A stretch of 6,916 nt of DNA, from positions 1-6,916 of the forward strand of contig JAEZCB010000273.1 in assembly GCA_023412755.1 (NCBI GenBank), given 5' to 3'. This DNA comes from Bacteroidota bacterium. GTDB lineage: Bacteria > Bacteroidota > Bacteroidia > Flavobacteriales_F > PHOS-HE28. The translations under genes and the position numbers were made by a program. Positions 1-6,127 of this stretch are shown one piece after another. The notes beneath the pieces were generated by a model. That model made no database searches. It saw nothing but the letters and a program-made list of their open reading frames with translations, and was not told the DNA's origin. Each line of letters opens with the position of its first letter. Position 1 is the first letter of the stretch.

Positions 1-641
1 GTCTTATCCATTCCGATCCAAGGGTTCGGTCCCTCACCACCATCATCACACTTTCCGTCTGCTCCTACCTGCTCATCATCATCGGATCATCCACCAAGCT
101 GCCTTGGTACAATGTGCCGGTGCTTCCTCTGCTCGCACTCCTTGCATCGATCCCGTTGTACTCTATAATGACCTGGGTTATGCGCTGGCGGCCACTGACC
201 ATGGACCTGAGGACCATTGCCCCGATCCCTTATTTATTCGTGTTCCTATTGTTCAGCTCTTCCTGGGGAGCGGTAGTGGAGCGCAACTATTTGGCGCAAG
301 AAACCTTGGAAGAGGTGGACGGATACTTCCTTTCGCAGCACCTGAAGGATGTGCTTCTCGACAGGCGGCCACTCGGTGCTGATGTGATAGTCCGTACCGA
401 TGTGGATCAACACTTGAAATTATACATCCACATGCTCAATGACAGAGGTCATTCACTACACTTGCGTGAAGTGGATCAACTGGAACCTGGGCAACGCGTG
501 CTTACCGATGAATGGCCCGTGCATGGAACGATCATGGGATCGTATGAGTATGAAGTGCTGATGAGCGACCGCCACCTGAGGATCTTTGGCATCCTTGGAC
601 GTCGCACGGTCATGGACGTCACATCCTTTGGATCATCATGA
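1..641 (+). CDS. ArnT/PMT-like membrane glycosyltransferase, C-terminal part (partial)
   Basis: The reading frame is open from base 3 to the TGA at 639-641, so this is the last 212 residues of a gene that begins left of the window. A GTG at 114 is an internal codon, not the start. The visible part begins with a hydrophobic helix (about residues 13-28), followed by SSTKLPWYNVPVLPLLAL. This matches the S-x-TKLPWY-x-xP-x-xP block typical of ArnT-like GT-C glycosyltransferases of the PMT superfamily. One or two more membrane helices follow (about residues 40-60 and 74-90), then a soluble tail of roughly 120 residues, probably extracytoplasmic. Enzymes of this kind take a sugar from a polyprenyl-phosphate carrier and put it on lipid A, protein or another glycan outside the inner membrane. 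The catalytic first loop is outside the window, so acceptor and sugar cannot be told. It overlaps the next gene, a likely carrier-sugar synthase, by four bases, which supports this role. Confidence 0.82.
   Translation, partial: LIHSDPRVRSLTTIITLSVCSYLLIIIGSSTKLPWYNVPVLPLLALLASIPLYSIMTWVMRWRPLTMDLRTIAPIPYLFVFLLFSSSWGAVVERNYLAQETLEEVDGYFLSQHLKDVLLDRRPLGADVIVRTDVDQHLKLYIHMLNDRGHSLHLREVDQLEPGQRVLTDEWPVHGTIMGSYEYEVLMSDRHLRIFGILGRRTVMDVTSFGSS
638..641 (+). other. ATGA stop/start overlap, membrane glycosyltransferase to GT2
   Basis: The start ATG of the GT2 gene (638-640) overlaps the TGA stop of the membrane glycosyltransferase (639-641). No purine-rich ribosome binding site stands just upstream (the bases read cctttggatcatc). 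This suggests that ribosomes ending the first gene restart on the second. The alternative GT2 start at 668 would remove the overlap. Confidence 0.7.
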
Positions 642-1393
642 TACGGACCGACACGGTGACCAGGGACATGAGCAACCCTCCCAAGAAATTATCCATCATC
701 ATACCCGCTTATAATGAGGAGCGGACGATCCATTTGATATTGGACAAGATCCGCGATGCACCATCTTGCTACGGCATCGAGAAGGAGCTTGTGGTCGTGA
801 ACGATGGATCCCACGATGGCACCGCAGCAGCGATACGCCGATACATGGCCTCTAATACAGCAATGGACATCCGCTATTTCGAACAGCCAGGTAACATGGG
901 GAAGGGCGCGGCCATCCATCGTGGGATCAAAGAGGCCAGCGGTGACCTGCTGATCATCCAGGATGCCGATCTTGAATATGACCCGCGCGAGTATGATCTC
1001 CTGTTGAAACCTGTGATGGAAGGGTTCGCGGACGTGGTCTATGGTTCCAGATTCATGGGGCATTTCCCGCATCGGATCCTCTTCTTCTGGCATAGCATAG
1101 GCAACAAGTTCCTAACATCACTTTCCAATGCCTTCAATAATTTGAACCTGACGGATATGGAGACCTGCTATAAGCTGATGCGGACCGACATCGCCAAGCG
1201 ATTGGATCTGCGCGAAAAGCGGTTCGGTTTCGAACCAGAGGTCACAGCCAAACTTGCCCGGGTGAAGGATATACGCATCTATGAAGTTGGCATTAGCTAT
1301 TATGGCAGGACCTATGCCGAAGGGAAGAAGATCGGATGGAAAGATGGCTTCCGTGCGATCTGGTGCATACTCAAATACGGGATCCGTAGCTGA
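638..1393 (+). CDS. GT2 glycosyltransferase, polyprenyl-phosphate sugar synthase (DPM1-like)
   Basis: This 251-residue cytoplasmic protein is a family 2 glycosyltransferase with a GT-A fold. It shows the opening strand LSIIIPAYNEERTI (residues 18-31), VVVNDGSHDGT (52-62), the GNMGKGAAIHRGI loop (85-97), and the metal-binding QDADLEYDP (DxD at 109-111). Further on are YGSRF (135-139), TDMETCYKLM (172-181), RFGFEPEVTAK (195-205) and SYYGRTYAEGKKIGWKDG (220-237). The last blocks are characteristic of dolichol- or undecaprenyl-phosphate mannose/glucose synthases. The likely reaction is sugar transfer from a nucleotide sugar to polyprenyl phosphate. There are no C-terminal membrane helices and no fused GtrA domain, so it resembles the short soluble DPM1 type. 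The start at 638 gives an ATGA overlap with the gene before it. An internal ATG at 668 (MSNPPKKLSI) fits typical family N-termini equally well. The particular sugar cannot be read from the sequence. Confidence 0.93.
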   Translation: MIRTDTVTRDMSNPPKKLSIIIPAYNEERTIHLILDKIRDAPSCYGIEKELVVVNDGSHDGTAAAIRRYMASNTAMDIRYFEQPGNMGKGAAIHRGIKEASGDLLIIQDADLEYDPREYDLLLKPVMEGFADVVYGSRFMGHFPHRILFFWHSIGNKFLTSLSNAFNNLNLTDMETCYKLMRTDIAKRLDLREKRFGFEPEVTAKLARVKDIRIYEVGISYYGRTYAEGKKIGWKDGFRAIWCILKYGIRS

Positions 1394-1395
1394 TC

Positions 1396-3213
1396 ATGGC
1401 GACCGGCTGGTCTGGTTGGCGCTGGCCCAAATGGGGGATCGCGGCCGCAGCGCTATCCCTGGCCGTTCTATTCGTATTCGCCTGGGTGTTCCACCTGGAA
1501 CGTACCACCACTTATGACTCCGCTTACTTCTCATGGCTCTTGATAGATACTGGAGAACCAGTGATCATCCATTCACGTGCAGGCGCCGTTATACCGCAGT
1601 TGCTGCCTCTCGCGCTCCATCACCTGGGCGTACCGTTGGAGACCTTTTTGCGTGGCTATTCGCTCTCCTTCGTACTCTGGCAACTATTTTATTTCCTGCT
1701 GATCCTTTTGGTATTGAAGGATCGCATTGCAGCGATGGCCTTTCCGTTGGTGATCATGGCCGCGTCTCGCTATGCGTTCTATTATCCCATGGCAGAACTG
1801 CAGCAGGGAGCCGCGCTATGCGTGGTGCTCTGGGCACTGCTGAGGCGGCCTGATGTGCCCGCCCTCCGAAAACGTTACCTGATCGCCCTTTGCACCTTTT
1901 TATTGACCGTATGGATCTCCTTCCACCATCATCTGCTTTTGATACCGGTGATCTTCATCGTTATCTATACCTGGATCCGTAAGCAGAAGAGACCGGATGC
2001 TAGCTGGATCATAATGGTCATTCTAATGATAAGCTGGTATCTCTTTCGGATCCTCTTCCTCACCACAAGCGAGTATGAAGCACAACGTATGGCAGGAATG
2101 GACGGCCTGTTGGCGCATCTACGTGAACTCGATGGTTTGCCGAGCACTATTTACCTCATCGAGAATTTCCAGGCATTCAAAGCAATGTTACTCCTGCTGC
2201 TGGCCACCCCTTTGATGCTCCTATTCTCACGCCATTGGATGCTTGCGTTCTTCACCATCATTTCCACCGCGGGAATGCTGGTGTTCATCCTTCTGCTATA
2301 CGCTGAAGGGGATTCTTCTGTGATGTATGAAAGCTATTTGTCGTTGACCGCATTATTCCTGGCGATCCCATTCGTGGACATGCTGGAACATCCTCCTATA
2401 GCTACTTCCCGGGGTGCGCTGGCCGGGCGTGCGCTTTTCGTGCTTTTGCTTCTGCTCAGCTGGCGCACCATCCACCAGGGGCATGTTCCCTTCACCAACA
2501 AGGTCCAATTCGCCGAGCGGATCACGGATGAAGCACGTGATAGAGGCATCCGCAAAGCGATCGCGCACATGCACAATTTTCCATGGGCCTATGGCTGGGT
2601 GATCTGGGCATCTCCATTCGAGACGGCCCTTGTTTCAGCGATCAAGGGACCACAGCAGGTGGTCACCGTATTCCACATCGATGAACTGGAAAAGTTCAAG
2701 ACGCACCTTGCAAAAAAGCACCTTTTCCTTGGTCCGGACTGGTCGCCGTTCCTGTACCGCACCGACCTGCTGGACAACCGCTATTTCAGGATCCCGCCTG
2801 AAGCTACGTACCATGTGATCACCACTCCCGGAACATTGTCTGACGATGCCGGGGCCGGCATCCAAGTGGAACCATTGCGAACCTCAGTGCGCATGAGCAA
2901 GGCCATGACAACGGTGACACGGGTGCTGATCCATAATTCGGGCACCGATACGCTGCATGCACGAACACCTATTGGTGGTCCCGCCAGGTTGCTTTATAGC
3001 CTGCATGACCTCGATGGCGGCCAATATGATGGCTTCATCCATCCCACTGAACTCGAGATCGACATTCCACCAGGACGATCGGTGGAACACGCGCTGATCA
3101 TTCACCGGCCAGATCGTCCGGGCCGGTTCAAAGTCGAGGTGATCCTGATGCATGATGAAGGGCCTCACATTCCTCTTACGATGCGCGGTGATCTCTTCAT
3201 GGAGGTTCCGTGA
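1396..3213 (+). CDS. polytopic membrane protein, putative GT-C-type glycosyltransferase with C-terminal beta-sandwich domain
   Basis: The protein has 605 residues. I see about eleven hydrophobic helices: near residues 14-32, 87-107, 110-128, 134-149, 160-176, 178-194, 203-222, 262-278, 281-302, 314-330 and 342-357. No named family is obvious. The loop after the first helix holds TTTYDSAYFSWLLIDTGEP (D41, D51). An acidic residue in the first outer loop is the usual catalytic position in GT-C glycosyltransferases, so such activity is plausible but inferred. After the last helix comes a soluble region (about 360-480) and then a likely beta-sandwich domain (about 485-602) with VTRVLIHNSGTDTL, RLLYSLHDLDGG, IDIPPGRSVE and RPGRFKVEVILMHDEG. 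That order resembles the N-x-G / LSYHW / PGxS / PGxYxLxxDLVxEG domain found at the ends of many bacterial glycan-modifying enzymes. It starts 2 bases after the GT2 stop, consistent with one transcript and one pathway. Convergent contact with the ABC gene leaves no 3' spacer. Confidence 0.85.
   Translation: MATGWSGWRWPKWGIAAAALSLAVLFVFAWVFHLERTTTYDSAYFSWLLIDTGEPVIIHSRAGAVIPQLLPLALHHLGVPLETFLRGYSLSFVLWQLFYFLLILLVLKDRIAAMAFPLVIMAASRYAFYYPMAELQQGAALCVVLWALLRRPDVPALRKRYLIALCTFLLTVWISFHHHLLLIPVIFIVIYTWIRKQKRPDASWIIMVILMISWYLFRILFLTTSEYEAQRMAGMDGLLAHLRELDGLPSTIYLIENFQAFKAMLLLLLATPLMLLFSRHWMLAFFTIISTAGMLVFILLLYAEGDSSVMYESYLSLTALFLAIPFVDMLEHPPIATSRGALAGRALFVLLLLLSWRTIHQGHVPFTNKVQFAERITDEARDRGIRKAIAHMHNFPWAYGWVIWASPFETALVSAIKGPQQVVTVFHIDELEKFKTHLAKKHLFLGPDWSPFLYRTDLLDNRYFRIPPEATYHVITTPGTLSDDAGAGIQVEPLRTSVRMSKAMTTVTRVLIHNSGTDTLHARTPIGGPARLLYSLHDLDGGQYDGFIHPTELEIDIPPGRSVEHALIIHRPDRPGRFKVEVILMHDEGPHIPLTMRGDLFMEVP
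3065..3087. repeat. inverted repeat inside the membrane-protein gene, 7-base perfect stem
   Basis: TTCCACC at 3065-3071 pairs with GGTGGAA at 3081-3087 around a 9-base loop. It lies within codons for the C-terminal domain (IPPGRSVE region). No T run follows on either strand, so it is not a standard terminator. It may be a chance result of codon choice or a structure near the transcript 3' ends. Confidence 0.4.
3104..3127. repeat. second inverted repeat near the convergent ends, 7-base GC-rich stem
   Basis: ACCGGCC at 3104-3110 pairs with GGCCGGT at 3121-3127 around a 10-base loop. It lies 16 bases after the first inverted repeat and about 85 bases before the shared stop. A read-through transcript of the minus-strand operon would also carry both stems. 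No T run is present, so a terminator function is only a possibility. Confidence 0.4.
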
Positions 3214-3216
3214 TCA
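3211..3216. other. shared TGATCA palindrome holding both convergent stop codons
   Basis: The plus-strand membrane protein stops at TGA 3211-3213 and the minus-strand ABC gene stops at TGA 3216-3214. The six bases form one palindrome, so the two coding regions abut with no spacer. No GC stem followed by a T run lies here, hence transcripts from each side probably run into the opposite gene. Confidence 0.9.
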
Positions 3217-4941
3217 TGCCCGAATACGCTTGCCGGGAATGGCCTGCAGCAGCTTTTTTGTGTACTCCGCCCTGGGATCCTCGTACACCACATCTGCCAT
3301 GTCCAGCTCCACATTCCTGCCTTTCTCCAGCACCAGGATCCTGTCGCAGAAATATTTCACAACGGCCAGGTCATGGCTGATGAAGATGTAGGTAAGACCG
3401 TGTTCTTCCTTCAATTCGTTCAACAGATTCAGCACCTGGGCCTGCACGCTCACATCAAGAGCGGCCACACTTTCATCGCAGATCACTAGTCTGGGACGGA
3501 GAGCCAATGCCCTTGCGATCACGATACGCTGCCGTTGCCCACCGCTGAACTGGTGTGGGAACCGATCGAAGTGGGCGGCCTCCAATCCCACCCGTTCCAG
3601 CAGTGCGATGATCATTTTTTTTCGTTCCTGCCGGTCCCTGCCCATGGCATGCACCTCCATGCCTTCCATGATGGCGCGGCCAATGGTGATCCGAGGATTC
3701 AATGACGCATAGGGGTCCTGGAAGATGATCTGCAATTCACGCCGCATGTGGCGCATCTTCCCGGCCGACAGCGTGGTAAGATCCACCTCGCGCTGATCCC
3801 GCGTGGTATACCGTACATGACCGGCGGAAGGCTCGATCAGCCGCAATATGCTCCTGCCGAGCGTTGTCTTGCCACTGCCACTACCGCCAACGATCCCAAG
3901 TTTTTCCCCGGGATAAAGCTCGAATCCGATATCCTGTAGCACCCGAACTATCCCAGTATCCCGTTTGAACTTTCCCTTGCCGCCCGGATAATTCTTCCCA
4001 AGGCCTTCCACACGCAGCAACGGCTGTTGTTGCATGAGCCCTTCCACATGTGTCCTTCGATCTTCCCTGGAAATGGTCATGACGGGAGGCCTGGCATCAG
4101 CATGCTCAGTGGCTCGCATCGCCTCCTCGATAGTTGGCAGCCGTTTTGGATGCTTCAATGGATCCGGCCTGCATGCGATAAGCCCGCATGTGTACGGATG
4201 CTGTGGCCTCTGGAAAAGTTCCGTCACCGGCGCACTTTCCACCACACGTCCTTTATGCATGACAAGGGCCCGGTGGGCCACCTCCCGCACCACGCCAAGA
4301 TCATGCGTGATGAAGATCATGGCCATTCCGCGCTCTTTCTGGATCCTTACCAACAGATCGATGATCTCCCGTTGCACAAGAACATCCAGCGCTGTAGTGG
4401 GTTCATCGCAGATCAACACCTTTGGAGAACAACTCAAGGCAAGGGCGATGACCACGCGCTGCTTCTGGCCGCCGCTAAGCTGGTGAGGATACCGATCGTA
4501 TAACCCGCCTGGCGATGGCAGCTTGACCTCATCGAAAAGCTCCACCACGCGCTGCCGTGCCTGCCTGGAAGAAAGGCCGATGTGGTGGCGCAACGCAGAA
4601 GCTACCTGGTCCCCCACCGAGTACACCGGATCAAGAGCGGTCATCGGTTCCTGGAACACCATGGCCAGATCATGGCCACGATGCGCACGGAACTCCGCCT
4701 CGGTGAGCTCCTGCAGTTCCTTCCCTTCCAATAGTACCGACCCCCGCACTTCGGCCGAACCGGTATCAAGCAACCGCATCAAGGCCAGCGATGTCACACT
4801 CTTCCCGGAACCGCTCGCTCCAACGAGCCCCAGGCACTCCCCAATGTTCAACTGGAAGGAAACATCCTCCACTACCGTGCTTCCGGAGAACCGCACGGTA
4901 AGATCCCGCACGGTCAGCAGAGTGGGCTGATCCAAGTTCAC
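3214..4941 (-). CDS. fused double ABC ATPase, peptide/Opp-Dpp uptake type (YejF/GsiA-like)
   Basis: This 575-residue cytoplasmic protein has two complete ABC nucleotide-binding domains. Domain 1: Walker A GASGSGKS (41-48), Q-loop VFQEP (Q97), signature LSGGQ (155-159), Walker B VLICDE (175-180), H-loop H213, followed by an HPYT segment (248-251) typical of oligopeptide-type ATPases. Domain 2: Walker A GGSGSGKT (352-359), Q408, signature FSGGQ (465-469), Walker B LVICDE (485-490), H523. All ATPase residues are intact in both halves. The residue after the catalytic glutamate is Ser in domain 2 (CDES), Pro in domain 1. By family it should energise uptake of peptides or similar small solutes as a one-chain replacement for the OppD/OppF pair. 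The cysteine-rich tail of OppD/DppD (NPRCP block) is not visible, and the second HPYT motif is altered to AEYT (558-561). No permease or binding protein is adjacent, so the substrate is unknown. The start is GTG at 4941, within a GTGA overlap; an in-frame stop at 4960-4962 leaves little room for any other start. Confidence 0.95.
   Translation of the reverse strand: MNLDQPTLLTVRDLTVRFSGSTVVEDVSFQLNIGECLGLVGASGSGKSVTSLALMRLLDTGSAEVRGSVLLEGKELQELTEAEFRAHRGHDLAMVFQEPMTALDPVYSVGDQVASALRHHIGLSSRQARQRVVELFDEVKLPSPGGLYDRYPHQLSGGQKQRVVIALALSCSPKVLICDEPTTALDVLVQREIIDLLVRIQKERGMAMIFITHDLGVVREVAHRALVMHKGRVVESAPVTELFQRPQHPYTCGLIACRPDPLKHPKRLPTIEEAMRATEHADARPPVMTISREDRRTHVEGLMQQQPLLRVEGLGKNYPGGKGKFKRDTGIVRVLQDIGFELYPGEKLGIVGGSGSGKTTLGRSILRLIEPSAGHVRYTTRDQREVDLTTLSAGKMRHMRRELQIIFQDPYASLNPRITIGRAIMEGMEVHAMGRDRQERKKMIIALLERVGLEAAHFDRFPHQFSGGQRQRIVIARALALRPRLVICDESVAALDVSVQAQVLNLLNELKEEHGLTYIFISHDLAVVKYFCDRILVLEKGRNVELDMADVVYEDPRAEYTKKLLQAIPGKRIRA
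4938..4941 (-). other. GTGA stop/start overlap, exonuclease to ABC ATPase
   Basis: The GTG start of the ABC gene (4941-4939) overlaps the TGA of the exonuclease (4940-4938). There is no upstream in-frame ATG before a stop at 4962-4960, and no purine-rich binding site precedes it, so restart after termination is the simplest way to translate it. Confidence 0.72.
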
Positions 4942-5726
4942 GTGTAGGAGATGTTTTCTTCATGCACCATCTGCCTGCCAGTGAGGCGCAGGTACACCTG
5001 GGCCGTGGCCACCACATCCTTCATGCAGTAACGGGCGATGCGATCAAGATCATGCTCCTCATGATAGAGTCTTCCTACGTCGGCGCCAGTGATATCATCC
5101 TTGGGTGTTGGAACGCCCAGCACATGCGCCAGCAATGCAAGTGAAGTGTACGCCTTGCGATCACCAAAGCACCAGAGGGACATGGTGTCTATATGACCCA
5201 CCTCCCATGGGCGGAGGCCGGAAATGTCCAGCAACCGCGGGGCTCGGATCCGGTTGATCACACAACGTCTTGCGATGTATGGGAAGTCGAATTCCTTGGC
5301 ATTGTGGCCACACAGCCAATGCTCATCCGTATGGAAATGCCTGTCGCAGAGTTCAGTGAACCGGCGCAGGATGTCGGCTTCATCCTCACCCGTGAACGAG
5401 GTCGCGCGAATGGCCCATTCATCACCCTGGCGGTGCATGTGTGCCACGCCAATGCAAACGATCTTTCCGAACTCAGCAAGAATGCCAGCGCGATCCCCAT
5501 ACACCTCCTCCACCGGCCTGCCGCTGCGCTCCTGCTCGAATCTGGTCTTATCGTTGAACAGGCCCGCAGAGACCGCATCGAGTTCCTGATACCGCCGGCG
5601 CTGTGGCACCGTTTCAATGTCGAGAAAAAGGATCTTGCCGGGATCACGGCTTTGTTCGGACCGCATGATGGAATGATCTGCGGCCAAGTTAATGGGCGCG
5701 AACAGGGCCTGACGAAGGTCGATCAC
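4938..5726 (-). CDS. DEDDy 3'-5' exonuclease, PolB-like exonuclease family
   Basis: This is a DnaQ-fold exonuclease of up to 262 residues, belonging to the stand-alone group resembling family B DNA polymerase proofreading domains (Pfam DNA_pol_B_exo2 type). Exo I is ILFLDIETVP (D36, E38). AGILAEFGKIVCIGV (80-94) is the next conserved strand. Exo II is LCGHNAKEFDFPYIARR (D147). Exo III is YCMKDVVATAQVYL (Y233, D237), the Y-x3-D form that marks the DEDDy subgroup. All catalytic residues are present, so it should cleave DNA or RNA from the 3' end with two metal ions. No polymerase domain is attached, and its cellular substrate is not known from sequence. The GTG at 5726 gives a GTGA overlap with the preceding gene. 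An in-frame ATG at 5666 (MRSEQSRDPGKILFLDIET) would put the Exo I motif closer to the N-terminus, as expected for the family, at the price of a 56-base gap. Either start is possible. Confidence 0.92.
   Translation of the reverse strand: MIDLRQALFAPINLAADHSIMRSEQSRDPGKILFLDIETVPQRRRYQELDAVSAGLFNDKTRFEQERSGRPVEEVYGDRAGILAEFGKIVCIGVAHMHRQGDEWAIRATSFTGEDEADILRRFTELCDRHFHTDEHWLCGHNAKEFDFPYIARRCVINRIRAPRLLDISGLRPWEVGHIDTMSLWCFGDRKAYTSLALLAHVLGVPTPKDDITGADVGRLYHEEHDLDRIARYCMKDVVATAQVYLRLTGRQMVHEENISYT
5723..5726 (-). other. GTGA stop/start overlap, 134-residue protein to exonuclease
   Basis: The GTG start of the longest exonuclease reading (5726-5724) overlaps the TGA of the small protein (5725-5723). 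The competing ATG at 5666 makes this coupling less certain than the other junctions. Confidence 0.55.
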
Positions 5727-6127
5727 TGGATCATCACCCCCCGCTTGTTCATCAGCGGAAGCATGGTGAAATTATCCTCCTGTATGCTTTCCGGAAGGAA
5801 GATGTACTTCTTGTCGTGGAGCGCGCTGCCGACGTAATAACTCAGCCAATACTGGTTGTTCAGTGGAAAAACGTCCTCCACTATCCGTTCGATCTTCGCC
5901 CAACTTTTCGGGCCGAGATGGTCCAGGTAGTGGCGCATTTCGCTGGTCTGCCGCTTCTCCCCTTCGATATGGCCGTATCCGCGCGAACTAACGAGAATGT
6001 TCTTTAACGCGATCTCCTGTTCATTGATCAGATACACGTACCAGGCATCATCACCAGCATCATCGAGTTCCGGCACCACGGCCATGGCCACCCCTTCCAC
6101 CTTCGGTGTATGGATATCCCTGATCAT
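5723..6127 (-). CDS. conserved 134-residue protein of unknown function
   Basis: This gene encodes a small soluble protein starting MIRDIHTPKVEGVAMAVV and ending MNKRGVMIQ. I see no signal peptide, membrane helix, metal-binding cysteine/histidine cluster or nucleotide-binding loop. The pattern suggests an all-beta or alpha/beta domain. Strands are likely at 12-19, 28-36 (AWYVYLINE), 40-48 (ALKNILVSS), 76-82, 93-100 (YWLSYYVG) and 107-111 (KYIFL), with a charged stretch EGEKRQTSEMRHYLDHLG (55-72) between. I recall similar short proteins in Bacteroidota, sometimes mislabelled as a phenylalanyl-tRNA synthetase subunit; nothing here supports a synthetase role. The ATG at 6127 is chosen because it gives an ATGA overlap with the upstream hydrolase and begins at the part that looks conserved. 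A longer reading from 6196 would only add residues read out of frame through the hydrolase tail. Its GTGA overlap with the exonuclease gene suggests co-expression with it. Confidence 0.8.
   Translation of the reverse strand: MIRDIHTPKVEGVAMAVVPELDDAGDDAWYVYLINEQEIALKNILVSSRGYGHIEGEKRQTSEMRHYLDHLGPKSWAKIERIVEDVFPLNNQYWLSYYVGSALHDKKYIFLPESIQEDNFTMLPLMNKRGVMIQ
6124..6127 (-). other. ATGA stop/start overlap, serine hydrolase to 134-residue protein
   Basis: On the minus strand the ATG of the small protein (6127-6125) shares bases with the TGA of the hydrolase (6126-6124). This overlap is the main reason for choosing this start over the longer upstream one, and it implies coupled translation. Confidence 0.75.

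Noticed and set aside
114..641. Internal GTG at 114 as the start of the first gene
   Set aside because: The same frame continues open to the left edge with a membrane helix and the start of the TKLPWY motif upstream of 114, so the gene is cut by the window.
3104..3127. Intrinsic terminator for either operon
   Set aside because: There is a GC-rich stem but no T run on either strand, and the element lies within codons; kept only as an inverted repeat.
4027..4503. Open plus-strand frames of about 150 codons opposite the ABC gene
   Set aside because: They lie against the conserved ATPase motifs on the other strand, have histidine/serine-rich low-sense translations, and two competing frames overlap here.
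3214..4941. Recent internal duplication in the double ATPase
   Set aside because: The halves share motif-level similarity and short identical runs at the Walker B codons only; this is the ancient domain pair common to the family.
5193..5837. Open plus-strand frame of 214 codons opposite the exonuclease and small-protein genes
   Set aside because: It is antisense to two genes with clear coding signals; its translation shows no recognisable motif and crosses a gene boundary.
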